Shown here one piece after another: positions 37,901 through 46,526 of a stretch of DNA of 64,000 bases (position 1 is the stretch's first letter; each line of letters opens with the position of its first letter). The stretch comes from Aquila chrysaetos chrysaetos (taxonomy: Eukaryota; Chordata; Aves; Accipitriformes; Accipitridae): contig NC_044014.1 in the NCBI RefSeq assembly GCF_900496995.4, forward strand, positions 6,646,001-6,710,000, given 5' to 3'. Made by a program: the position numbers and the translations under genes. Below the pieces are notes generated by a model. That model did not search any database. It had not been told where the DNA came from and saw nothing but the letters and a program-made list of their open reading frames with translations.

Positions 37901-40900
37901 ACAAAAGTAACCACTAGTTGAAGAAGCTGGCCTGCTCAGTGATTCTCAACAATTTTAACTCCTTAGACAAGCATTATTCAAGCTCCTCTTTCCTAGACCC
38001 CAGTATCCACTCTTCCTTAGCAGATAACTGTTTATGTGAGGAAACTGAACACTACCCCTATTTACAATTACTCTATCATGGGGGGGAGGGGGGGGGGGGG
38101 GGGGGGGAAGAAGAAAAAAGAAAGGAAAAAGTGCAGTGCTTTTCAGGGAAGGACAACAACATTGAAAGTAGCCCAGAAACCCTAGAAAGTGAGGAATTCA
38201 GTAGTACAGCTGTTTATAAGACTTACACTGACTCAGTACAGTCTGAACTCATAGTTACGACACCAAGTGGTTTAAGCACTCCTTCTCCGGGTTTTTACTG
38301 GACAGAACTCCTTAACCAGCATTAATAAGTGCTTAAAGTAGGAGCAACCGTGATCCTTTCTGGCCCTTAGATTATTTTACTTATTTATTAATTACTGCAT
38401 GTGTGATAAGTGAACAGTCAACAGCATTGGTCAATAAGGCTAAAGTCCATGTTTTAATCACATGAAACTGTTAGCAGAGTATTTGGAAGAACTTTTATAG
38501 CTTTTTTTGCTATACATTCTCATAGCCTAAAAACAGTTGCAGTGGAAGAGTTCTCATGGCTTAGATACACAAACTAATTACCTTATAGTTAGATTAATGC
38601 TCTTCTCCACATGAAAGCTCTTAGTTTAAATTGCTTTCCATTCAGTACAGACTGTCTGAGGTTAAACTAATTCAAATTGCCTCCCGTTTGCAGCCAGTTA
38701 TGCTTAGTTGAAATATTTACTATGCAAACCCTTATTCTTCTTATGTTTCAGAAAGCATTGTCTTTTAATCATGTGACAGCATATTGAAGGAAGGAGCAGT
38801 TCAGTGTTCTATAAACTTTATCATCTTTAATACACGTGTATCCAAAACAATCAAGCAAGACTAAGACTGCGTTCAATTTATGCTTCCATCCGTCTGCTCA
38901 TTCACCCCTAATGAATTCTGTGAGAACCAATTGCCAAAGTCTATTACCTTGGGATTATGCATAACAATTGTCTCCCCATTTGGGAATTCAAGCCGCCGAT
39001 GCCATTGATTTGTCGTTACAGCCCTTTTATATTCTGCCTGAAACAGTAAACAAGTTACACAAAATCAGTATGCCTTCTCAGACGAACTATTTTTTGGCCT
39101 TGTGCATCATCTGTAATGTTAAAGTTATAATTTACATAACTTTATTTATACAAAAGCGTCACGTGAAGCACTACACAAGTTGATTTTAGGTCACAACGGT
39201 GCAGGACCTATGCATGAGCAACATGGCCTTCTAGCCACTCCCCTTTCCAGGATTTGCTTACTTACATTCTAGAAAGCGCATTCTGGAAATCATTTTCATG
39301 AAACACAAAGTAGTATTTCTAAGGTCATAAATATAAAGAACTATCAAGTTCTTCGTGAAGTTTATATAAAGGTAATACTAACCTCTAGCTTATCACTAAA
39401 ATCCTCAGTGTAAGGAATAAACCGGCTATCCTTGTCTCCCTTATAAAACCACATGCATCGTCTCACTTCAGAAGGCTCTTCTTCCCAGTAAACAGCTTTC
39501 CTCATTCTGTCATACAGGTACACATCATAGCGTCCCCCGTCAGTGCTCAGAACCACACTCTCAGGATCAGGCTGGACTATGACACAAAGTCACACTTGGT
39601 TACAATACTAACACATACAATCTTTTTTCTCTCTCGCCCCAGCCCCAATCACTTCTGTGATGAATTAAGGCCACTAAGACAGATAGCTGTACCTTGGAAG
39701 AGAAGCTTCGTAATATCAGGCAACCATTGTGTTGCTCCTAAAACACTTCTATATGCTCTGTACACCACAAAAAAAAAAAAGCTTTGAGCAACTCCCAAAT
39801 ATGAATACTTATTCCAGAGCTGACAGAGTTTAACAAAAAGGCAAACCAAGACATGGGTAACTAAGAATTCTATGTGAAAATGCAATATCCACTAGGGATG
39901 TACATCTTAACACTGACAGCATGAAGCAACAGATAACGTAAGTGAATAAATCAAGTAGCACAAAATACATCTTTGAGATGTGTATTAACATTACTTATTA
40001 CTGTCATATCACTCTCTCACACCTGAGTGGCATTACTCTAATATCTTCCTTCTAGTCCTTCTGTTCACCTCTGAGTAAGATATGACTTACCGGAATTATA
40101 GACTTCCTCTAGTTTTGCAGAATCCAGAATGCTGAATGGCATCCATATTTGCTTGTCCTCCACCTCCTTACAGTAGAACCAGTGTGGCTGAACAGGCTCA
40201 TATTGGTTCTGCAGCAAAACAGGAGGTGCCTGGACCAGTGGACCTGCAGGCCTGGGAGCTCGGAGCTGTGACTGAGACTGTGGAAACTGAAAATACATAT
40301 GGGCTCATCACCTCAATCTCACATAGTTTTTACAGAACTGATCTATAATTTACTATACAGAGAACATTCTGAGCCTTTATTTCTAACATTTTTTCCTCCC
40401 CAAGAACATTATCTTTCATTATAAAAATGTTATAGTCAAGTTGTCCGCTTTATCATGTTTTTGAAAACTTACACCTTTTCAAATTGAGAAAGGATGTGAA
40501 TTTCATTCCCACAAATAGTGTTAAAAACTGTTATGGTCTAGCACCTTGATTACCTAAAACCAGTAAGACTTAAAACATTCTCTTAAATTTTCAAAACTCA
40601 GGCTGAGCTTATTTCTTACAGCCACCAAATCTGACATGAAAATTAAAATGCACTCTTCTCATTATTCATTTATACATAATCACATTTTTGCATAAAGATT
40701 TGTCAATTTTAACAAGTGGCTGCTTCAGTAATAGCTCTCTTCCTGCAAAGTGATCAGGACAGGCAGATTTCAAACTCAAATGCAGCCTCAGTGATGCAAG
40801 AAAAGTAACTGATTTTGAAAGGGACTATAGCCTACATAAAGCTGATTTCATACAAATTGTACAAAGCTCCCAGTTAGCACAACTAAAAGCAAGTGATGTC

Positions 40901-43900
40901 AGCAGTAGCAACTGCTTTGGTTGATACACTTAAAAGAAAAAAAAACCTAATAAATTGTACAATATATAAAATCAAGCAAACAGAAGTTTTGAAATTCTTC
41001 AATCTAAAACTCCAGATTGTTTAGGTTGTACCGCCTTTGCTATGTTTTTTGTCACTATATAATCTTTCTATTCTTTATTCACAATAGCAGCAATATAGGA
41101 ATAGCTCAGGCAAAATAAAAACAATTTTTGTTGTTTTTAAGGAAAACTAGTCAGGTTATTACTAACCCATTCATGTTATTTTAATAAGGCTTTTGTGAAG
41201 GTAAAAGAAGAATGGAGATTAATGCTTTATATCTCATAAAATCCTCAACCGATGTGTTTCAAAGGGTTTGCTCACAATTTACGTGACTTAGATCATAATT
41301 TCAAAAAGTGCTGGCTTCACCAGCAAAACCAGCTTGAAAAGAGTTTTTTAGCCCGTATCTTGCAAATGGCTGAATGACCTGATTTACAGCAGAGGCACAA
41401 ACAATGTAGCAACACAGCTGAAATGGCAGCAAACTCAGACAGAAAAGAGCAACAGAACTTAACAACCTGGCTTTGTTTCTCACACCAGGGACTCAGGTAG
41501 CTACAGCCTCAGGGTACACTCACTTCAAAGATCAGGAAGTTTTCCTAAAGCAACAGTTGCAGTCTAGTTCTAGTGAAAAGATTTTGCTATCAGAAATAGT
41601 TCAAAACTTTTTCTGGAGTTTTTCTGGGGGAGGAAAGAAAAATCTTCAGAAGATAAAACATGCAGTTCAAAGAGGACAGTGACTTAAATTGTTTTGTTCT
41701 GGTACCAGGACATCAGGAATGAATTATATACCTGTGTCAATGACCCTGGAGGTGTCTGATACATCTGGACAGGTGGTACAGAGGATGGTGGGTGAGCAGG
41801 TGCGTGAGTCTGTTGAAGCTGCGGCGGAGTAAGGTACGGGTTGGCTCTGCTGCTCAGGGTGGTGTGCCGATAAGGGTTATATCCCTGCTGAGATGTTCCC
41901 TGGGGAAGAGTAGGCGCATTTGCAGGCGGGGGACAGCTCTGCTGAGGAGTCTGATAAGCTGTGATTCCCACCTGTGAAGCAGGTGGTGCACTGTAAGAGG
42001 ACTGTGACTTAGGAATATGCGGTGAAAAGGCATTTTGCCCATCCTGTGACCCAGGCACAAGTGGAAGTGAAGTTGGAGGCCTGGAGAAGGCTGGTGCTCC
42101 AACAGGTGGTGCAACAGTTGTTAAGGGTGGCTGCCCAATACTTCCAAATGGATCACTGCTACTAGGTACTTGAGAGAAATAGTTGAAAGTCTGTGGAGGA
42201 TTGGGGCTGGCAGAAGTCTGACCCAAGAAGCTGTCCTCTTCACCAACATCTGCAGAATCATCTGCAAAAACAAAAAGATCACTAGAGATATTGCGAGAGG
42301 TTCAAACCAGTTAGTTACCAAAACTCTGTTGGCCCCCATAAAGCCAAAAAGATTACAAAGCTTACACATCCTTGACGACTAAACACATCATAAAATGAAA
42401 CAAAAGATACCATGTCTTCAAGAACATTTAAATGGACCATAAAAGTTACTTGGTGTACACAGAGAAAGCAACAAAAATTAAAAATCTGAAATAAGAGACC
42501 AAAGTATGACTGAAGTCAGGACCTTCCCAAGACAACTAGGCAAAGATCCCTGCTTCCAGGGCACTAAAATCCCTTCCAATTTCCCTTATGCCTACCAAAT
42601 GCAAGAGCAGCCTTGGTTCATTTCCTTTCACCATGAAAACAGTTACTAAGCATAGGACTTTACGGTCTGATTTTTAGACTTCCAAAATCAAATTCAAAAG
42701 TAGAGCTTAAGGACGTTCTCAAATAGGCCAAACCGATTGGTTAACCAATGCATTCTTGCCTGCTCCTTCAGCAGAGCCCCCGCAAGGTTTCTCATTTCAC
42801 TTGCAAGGTGGCCATAAGTCATTGCTCCAAGTCATTTGATGAGCAGGACTTAGTCCAGTTCTCTCTAAAAATCCTACTCTAGACTGGCACAAGAGCTAAA
42901 TCTCTGGTGCAGAAAAGTAAGTCCCCATTCTGCATAATTGCAGGATAGGGCTTAAAAAGGTGCAAGACAATGACTGCCCTTTCGCAGTGAGAAAATACAT
43001 AAACCAGGTTCTGGTCAATCACAGTTTTCTGCTTTGCAGCAACCTACTAACAAGTGGAAAAAAAGGTGGCTTGATGTTATCACAGGTCTCACAGTAAGCT
43101 CAGTTAAACCTGTGATGGTCTGAGCATTACTGCCTGCCTCCTGAAGGAACAGCACCTTGCAAGCAGCCAATGCAATTTGCCGAAGTCATAAGAGTGTTGT
43201 CATCTGCTCTGGCAATCAAATAATCCCCAGGCTATGGGGAAGAAACCACAGAGCTATCATTGCTTCTCTGCTACTCAGTCCCTAGCCAAAGAGAGAGACC
43301 AAGCATCTCTGCAGCTACAAGCAGCCAATAATAAATGTCTTTATCCACAGCCAACATAACTGTAATATAGAGTATCAAGGGAGCACAGGGGAATCCACAG
43401 AGAAGCCTCCCTAGGAAGCTGCTGTTCTAATTAATTAATCATAAAAGAAGCAGCTGCCTCGACTAAACCGGACTATTTTAACCGTCTTTTATTAGTAATC
43501 TTTTCAGATCATGTCAGTTTGAGGCATCACCTGCATTTATCAATTTCTCTTACTTTCACCTATAGCATTTTATCCCACTTTGAGGAACAAAACACAAAAT
43601 CTACATGTGTGAACCACCATGTGGAGAATACTAAAACCATTTATAAGCAATGACCACTATGAAGTCAGGCCTATGGATTATCTCCAAACTACAAGCAGAC
43701 TAGCCATTTATATTAAATAAGAGGTCTCAACTTCTAAACAATAAAATTCTTCTTCCTTTCACATTTCATAACCATTGTGGAATAGAGAGGACCACACTGT
43801 ACACCACACTGTTAATTCTCAGCTTTCCAAGTAACTGGTAGCAGAGGCAATTCACCTCACCGCGTCAGATCACGATAAATATGTAGCAATGGGCTGAAGA

Positions 43901-46172
43901 GTTTTCAAGGCCTTTACCAAATGCCCGTTCACAAAACAGCTACTCTTCTCCAATTTCAACTAGGTTTCAGAGATTTAGTCTAACTGTACCTTTCCTTGCA
44001 AAATGAGGTTGAAAAAGTTCTGCCAAAACAAAAATTATACTTATATGTGTGTGTATATATATACACACACAGAGTTTTCCAACACAATACATTACTTTCT
44101 ACTTTGCCTTTTTCTAATTCTGCAAAAACTATGTTGGAACATAAACCCAGACTGGCAGAAAAACAAGCACTTCATACAAATTTAAAAATTTCCTGTGAGT
44201 GTACAGCTTTGACATACAAGGGCAGTATTCTTCCCATATACAAAACAGTCTTTCTTCAACCGTGACTATGTGACAACCTCCTGTATATCCCTCCATATAT
44301 AACGTGGAACCTTGCCATTCACAGATTGTCACCTGACAACCACAAGTGACATTAGTCCACTTCCTTATTAGGAACACTCCTCTCTGTCTATAGTAAGTAT
44401 ATTGGTTACTTCACCCACACCTGAGCCAGAGAATGTATCTTCTATCATCAAACTGCAAAGCACAAAACACTTATTACTTACTCTTGGAAATACAAGAATT
44501 TTATGACTGCACACAGCTTCCTAATGTTGGCTGTCAGATGTCAAACAATTCCTGAGATCAATTCTTATTACAGTTTACACAATTTAAAATACAAACTCAA
44601 GAGCTTGTTCTTTCCTGCTTCAAACTATGATTCAAGATGCAAACTGCTCTACACAGCCAGATCCCTGTGACACCTGGCTGGACAAACAGTGAGCGCAATG
44701 GACCACTGAAATAGAACATTTAACAGGACGTGGGCCTCATCGGATGGACACAGATTGTGGCACAACCTCCAGCACTGAAATTCACTCCAGCTGCAAAACT
44801 ATGAATCTTCATCCCATCAAATTTTAAGTCAGATGGAGAGCATATGATTCACTGCATTAATGAAATCCCATCAGATTTTCTCCTTGGCTAGCTTCAAAAT
44901 CTTCAGGAAATTGCCACATAACAGTCGTCTGTGCAGAACTACTGGCCAGACTAGCACTTAAAAACTACTTTTTTTAAGAAATGAAAAACAATGTATATTT
45001 GCAAGAAAGAAAAACTATAAAGATTGCACTATGGAAGTAGTAAATATATCGGCTACCTAGATACCTCAAGTAAGTACGAATAATATTCTAATGCTTCTAA
45101 CCCTCCCACCCAAAAAAATGTAGTTGATATAAAAAAATGTTTCAAAGCCATACTCGGCAAACATTTTCTTAAATCTACAGAGATGTACTCCACTGATTTC
45201 CAGGTATATTAACACTTATTTTAGCTAAGATACAACAGCATCGAAATCAAGTCTTGGATTTTGGACTCAACATGTGCTGATGCAGTAAAATTTAAAATAA
45301 TCCGATTTCTAGTTGTATTTCTAATACTTAGAGCTTTAATCTCAGACTGAACACGCTTCCAGAAAAATCCGTTCCTTTATCTGAAACTATTTGAGCGCCA
45401 GATTTTAAGTTGCAGATGCATGTGTTTGGAACACCACTAAGGCTTTAGAAGGAAAGGGTGTTAAAACTACAGCTAAGTTAACAAGGCCATTTAAGGTGCC
45501 TGCTTAACATGCTATTTTCACACAGGGAAAAGAGAAGATAACATGGCAGAGGAGCTTAAAGAGAGCGAAAATACTAAGTGCATCCCTGAATGGAAGTACT
45601 GACAGCTGGGAATTGCTGAAACAAATATACTAATCAATGAACTGAAAACATGATAATCCTCCTCTCTCCTTAGACACAGAACTAAAGCCCAAACACTTAA
45701 GCACAGGCAGGAAAGCGTAACGCACACATCTCGAGCAGCTTGTCTTTCCTGAAGCACCAACGCCCGGCAGCTAGCAGTGACAGCCAGCTCAGAGCGCCCT
45801 ACGGACCGATTAGGGTCCAACCGACGCGTAGCGGGCCCAGGCCCGCGGCGCCCCTTGGCAGGCCCCGGCTCGGTTCCTCGGGTCTCCCGCCGAGCCCACA
45901 GCCCGTTATCCAGCGGCGCGGAGGGCAGAGTCCCGCCGGGCTCCCGCGCAACCCCGCCGCGCCCTCCCGCTTCCCTCACAGCGGCCCCTCAGCACTACCC
46001 CCCCCCCCCGGCCGGCCTCCCTACCGGCTGCCAGGAGAGCGGGGCCCGGCGGTATAGCCGGAGCCTGGCTGACCGGGATGAAGGGCACGGTGAAGTTGAA
46101 CTCGGTAGCGGAGGAAGAGAAGAGCAAGTTGGTGCCGCCACCGCCGGTAGCCCCAGGCTTCGCCGCCGCCAT
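22878..46172 (-). CDS. SEC23IP: SEC23-interacting protein (p125A), complete gene of 18 coding exons
   Basis: Known role of the family: a COPII coat accessory protein at ER exit sites; the proline-rich N-terminus binds SEC23, other parts contact SEC31, and the SAM-DDHD region binds phosphoinositide. Joined exons (46172-46025, 42261-41732, 40286-40091, 39576-39383, 39037-38948, 37631-37511, 37184-37095, 36432-36291, 34948-34740, 34049-33931, 33337-33167, 32787-32692, 32517-32317, 31654-31499, 30768-30666, 29282-29097, 27051-26889, 22959-22878) make one 2,997-nt frame, 998 residues plus stop; the human protein is about 1,000. Domain order: Pro/Ser/Gln-rich region (about 50-250), WWE-like segment (about 255-390), lipase-like core with GHSLG at about 570-574, SAM (about 643-700), DDHD (about 775-985). 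All junctions are GT-AG. Start chosen because MAAAKPG followed by a Gly-rich stretch matches the mammalian N-terminus and the ATG context is strong. It shares a promoter with MCMBP. No break seen. Confidence 0.97.
24091..24147. repeat. poly-A and (ACC)n tract in SEC23IP intron 17
   Basis: A20, then mixed A/C, then five ACC units. Similar in character to the tracts at 16915, 33065 and 36722. Confidence 0.8.
24851..25724 (+). mobile_element. solo endogenous-retrovirus LTR in SEC23IP intron 17
   Basis: 874 bp from TGTGAGAGACTG to GGTCATGACA with a perfect 5-bp target duplication TTCCT at 24846-24850 and 25725-25729. Inside are a TATA-like ATAATAAAAGG (25176-25186), a C/T-rich tract (about 25276-25336) and AATAAA at 25617-25622 followed by a GTGTCGTTTCACC block. 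5-bp duplications are usual for ERVL-like and some other groups. It is antisense to SEC23IP. Confidence 0.9.
26889..27051 (-). CDS. SEC23IP: SEC23IP coding exon 17 (DDHD domain)
   Basis: Acceptor AATTTTAG, donor TACTG|GTAAGA. Encodes residues 918-971, including [19 protein letters not shown] and [13 protein letters not shown], the conserved C-terminal DDHD block. Intron 17 is the longest (26888-22960, 3.9 kb) and contains a complete solo LTR. Confidence 0.96.
27844..29032 (+). mobile_element. solo endogenous-retrovirus LTR with internal minisatellite (copy 2), SEC23IP intron 16
   Basis: Same family as 3471-4614, opposite orientation. Starts TGTATTGGGCTTGTGTGG; AATAAA is at 28805-28810. Homology is clear to about 28980; after that the expected end is disturbed by about 17 extra bases and substitutions, so the right edge is uncertain. 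TACTC at 27838-27842 and 29033-29037 is a possible target duplication. The element is antisense to SEC23IP and ends about 65-120 bp from the exon 16 donor. Confidence 0.85.
28150..28590 (+). repeat. GGAGCAG minisatellite inside LTR copy 2
   Basis: About nine degenerate units around CCCACGCTGGAGCAGG, spaced mostly 43-50 bp, collinear with those in copy 1. GC-rich and open in several frames but not coding. Confidence 0.85.
29097..29282 (-). CDS. SEC23IP: SEC23IP coding exon 16 (DDHD domain, helical part)
   Basis: Acceptor TTCTTAG, donor GAAG|GTATGT. Encodes residues 856-917: [20 protein letters not shown], then an amphipathic Glu/Lys-rich helix. A solo LTR begins no more than about 120 nt into the following intron 16. 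Confidence 0.96.
30666..30768 (-). CDS. SEC23IP: SEC23IP coding exon 15 (DDHD domain)
   Basis: Acceptor CTTAACAG, donor CTGG|GTAAAA. Encodes residues 822-855: [10 protein letters not shown] and [14 protein letters not shown], the basic stretch implicated in membrane lipid binding in this family. Nothing recognised in the 1.4-kb intron 15. Confidence 0.95.
31499..31654 (-). CDS. SEC23IP: SEC23IP coding exon 14 (DDHD domain)
   Basis: Acceptor CTGTTAG, donor CCA|GTGAGT. Encodes residues 770-821 with [19 protein letters not shown] and [10 protein letters not shown], hallmark blocks of the DDHD domain shared with DDHD1/DDHD2. Intron 14 is 730 nt with nothing recognised. Confidence 0.96.
32317..32517 (-). 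CDS. SEC23IP: SEC23IP coding exon 13 (linker into DDHD)
   Basis: Acceptor CTCAAAAG, donor CAG|GTGAGA. Encodes residues 703-769: a Lys/Ala/Glu-rich, probably helical linker, then [14 protein letters not shown] and [10 protein letters not shown] leading into the DDHD domain. Intron 13 is 662 nt with nothing recognised. Confidence 0.95.
32692..32787 (-). CDS. SEC23IP: SEC23IP coding exon 12 (second half of SAM)
   Basis: 96 nt, phase 0 on both sides, so skipping it would keep the frame but remove residues 671-702. Contains [16 protein letters not shown], the characteristic SAM C-terminal helix. The acceptor is preceded by (TG)9T6; the donor is CAG|GTAAAT. Intron 12 is only 174 nt. Confidence 0.95.
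32797..32814. repeat. (CA)9 microsatellite at the SEC23IP exon 12 acceptor
   Basis: On the gene strand this is (TG)9 followed by T6 and AAG, lying within the polypyrimidine tract of intron 11, 9-26 nt from the splice site. Confidence 0.95.
33101..33119. repeat. C19 homopolymer in SEC23IP intron 11
   Basis: Nineteen C on the plus strand, i.e. G19 in the transcript, 48-66 nt after the exon 11 donor, next to A-rich sequence. Length may be inexact in any assembly. Confidence 0.9.
33167..33337 (-). CDS. SEC23IP: SEC23IP coding exon 11 (acidic linker and first half of SAM)
   Basis: Acceptor TGTTAAG is weak; the donor CTG|GTATAA is also weak (A at +5). Encodes residues 614-670: a variable Ser/Asp/Glu linker, then [17 protein letters not shown], the start of the SAM domain. 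Intron 11 (33166-32788) is bracketed by simple repeats, described under findings. Confidence 0.92.
33931..34049 (-). CDS. SEC23IP: SEC23IP coding exon 10
   Basis: Acceptor TTTCCAG, donor CAG|GTAATT. Starts by completing the last Gly of GHSLG, then [13 protein letters not shown], then a weakly conserved stretch (residues 574-613). Intron 10 is 593 nt with nothing recognised. Confidence 0.93.
34740..34948 (-). CDS. SEC23IP: SEC23IP coding exon 9 (nucleophile elbow)
   Basis: Acceptor TTACTAG, donor TTAG|GTACTT. Encodes residues 504-573: [25 protein letters not shown] and, at the 3' end, SVAGHSL. The GHSLG serine motif (about 570-574) is completed across the splice into exon 10. Intron 9 is 690 nt and unremarkable. 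Confidence 0.96.
36291..36432 (-). CDS. SEC23IP: SEC23IP coding exon 8 (lipase-like core)
   Basis: Acceptor CTCTACAG, donor ACAG|GTGAGT. Encodes residues 457-503 including the conserved [13 protein letters not shown] block. Ends two bases into the Arg codon completed by exon 9. Nothing recognised in the 1.3-kb intron 8. Confidence 0.95.
36722..36860. repeat. A/C-only low-complexity tract in SEC23IP intron 7
   Basis: Starts as A14 and continues for over 100 bases with almost no G or T, drifting to CCACAC-type units. On the transcript it is a T/G tract. It is not a clean microsatellite. Confidence 0.8.
37095..37184 (-). CDS. SEC23IP: SEC23IP coding exon 7 (lipase-like core)
   Basis: Acceptor TCTACAG, donor TGTG|GTAAGT. 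Encodes residues 427-456 with [18 protein letters not shown], the strand and HGIG loop that begin the alpha/beta-hydrolase fold of this family. Intron 7 (37094-36433) contains the A/C-rich tract at 36722-36860. Confidence 0.95.
37511..37631 (-). CDS. SEC23IP: SEC23IP coding exon 6
   Basis: Acceptor TTTTTCAG, donor GATG|GTATGT. Encodes residues 387-426 ([27 protein letters not shown]), the linker into the lipase-like core. Intron 6 is 326 nt with nothing recognised. Confidence 0.95.
38080..38107. repeat. G7-A-G20 run in SEC23IP intron 5
   Basis: 27 G in 28 bases on the plus strand, followed by a purine-rich stretch (GAAGAAGAAAAAAG). Exact length is unreliable. Confidence 0.9.
38948..39037 (-). 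CDS. SEC23IP: SEC23IP coding exon 5
   Basis: 90 nt, phase 0 at both ends, between TTTCAG and AAG|GTAATA. Encodes residues 357-386 ([18 protein letters not shown]), closing the WWE-like segment. Intron 5 (38947-37632) holds the long G run at 38080-38107. Confidence 0.95.
39383..39576 (-). CDS. SEC23IP: SEC23IP coding exon 4 (WWE-like domain)
   Basis: Acceptor CATAG, donor GAG|GTTAGT. Encodes residues 292-356, including [18 protein letters not shown] and WFYKGD, the core of the WWE-like segment shared with the DDHD1/DDHD2 phospholipases. Intron 4 is 345 nt and plain. Confidence 0.96.
40091..40286 (-). CDS. SEC23IP: SEC23IP coding exon 3 (start of WWE-like domain)
   Basis: Acceptor TTTTCAG, donor CCG|GTAAGT. 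Encodes residues 227-291 with the highly conserved [15 protein letters not shown] block; the Trp at about 262 opens the WWE-like fold. The last base joins exon 4 to give Val. Intron 3 is 514 nt with nothing recognised. Confidence 0.96.
41732..42261 (-). CDS. SEC23IP: SEC23IP coding exon 2 (Pro-rich SEC23-binding region)
   Basis: 530-nt exon between acceptor TTTTGCAG and donor CAG|GTATAT. Encodes residues 50-226: an acidic [13 protein letters not shown] start, then a Pro/Ser/Gln-rich stretch including GYNPYRH and PPVQMYQ, characteristic of the SEC23IP N-terminus. This part is known in the family to bind SEC23. Nothing recognised in the 1.4-kb intron 2. Confidence 0.95.
44046..44071. repeat. 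26-bp perfect palindrome (TG/TA/CA) in SEC23IP intron 1
   Basis: Alternating purine-pyrimidine TGTGTGTGTATAT and its exact inverted copy, with no spacer; a microsatellite-derived palindrome. Confidence 0.85.
46025..46172 (-). CDS. SEC23IP: SEC23IP coding exon 1 (start codon)
   Basis: Starts at the ATG whose complement is 46170-46172, context GCAGCCATGG. Encodes a Gly-rich head and the conserved [11 protein letters not shown] block (residues 1-49), then donor G|GTAGGG, leaving one base that joins exon 2 to make Asp. An in-frame ATG also exists 53 codons upstream. The 3.76-kb intron 1 that follows (46024-42262) holds the rest of the CpG island and a palindrome at 44046-44071, otherwise nothing recognised. 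Confidence 0.93.
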
Positions 46173-46245
46173 GGCTGCACCCCGGCCACGTCCCTTCCCC
46201 CGCGGCGGCCCGGCCCTTTCCGCCCTCACCGCTTTGCCCGCTTCT

Positions 46246-46256
46246 AAGATGGCGGC
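46246..46256 (+). promoter_or_regulatory. YY1-type element AAGATGGCGGC
   Basis: Exact match to the extended YY1 consensus, inside the bidirectional promoter, 74 bp from the SEC23IP ATG and 213 bp from the MCMBP ATG. YY1 sites of this form commonly sit near housekeeping transcription starts. Binding is inferred. Confidence 0.65.
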
Positions 46257-46337
46257 GGTGACGCGCCCTGACGGCTTCTCCGCGTACGGGTGAGGAGGAG
46301 AAGGCGGGCTCGGCCCTGGCGGTGCCGCCATTGCCGC

Positions 46338-46374
46338 AGGAAGAGGAAGAGGAAGAGGAAGAGGAGGAGGAGGG
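46338..46374 (+). repeat. (GAGGAA)n purine tract in the MCMBP 5' leader
   Basis: 37-base uninterrupted purine run of GGAAGA and GGA units, upstream of and in frame with the MCMBP ATG, where it would read as a Glu tract if translated. The mammalian protein does not contain it, so it is taken as leader sequence. Confidence 0.7.
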
Positions 46375-46468
46375 CGGAAGCGGGGAGCCCCCCGTGCGAG
46401 GCTTGCGAGCGGGACTTGGCGGCTGCAGGGTGCCCTCGTCCCCCGCCGCGGCGAGGCTCGCCCCCGCC

Positions 46469-46526
46469 ATGCCGTGCGTGGCCGACTGGCTCAACAACCC
46501 CTTCAGCATCGTGCAGGGCATCTTCG
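46469..46526 (+). CDS. MCMBP: MCMBP coding exon 1 (start codon)
   Basis: ATG in strong context (CCGCCATGC), encoding [19 protein letters not shown], close to the mammalian N-terminus; donor TTCG|GTGAGC. Reading is open upstream for at least 51 codons without an ATG. Intron 1 is 750 nt, GC-rich at its start. Confidence 0.95.

Noticed and set aside
37918-38325. 135-codon frame with a Gly run in SEC23IP intron 5
   Set aside because: Built across the poly-G tract, lies antisense within an intron, and has no similarity.
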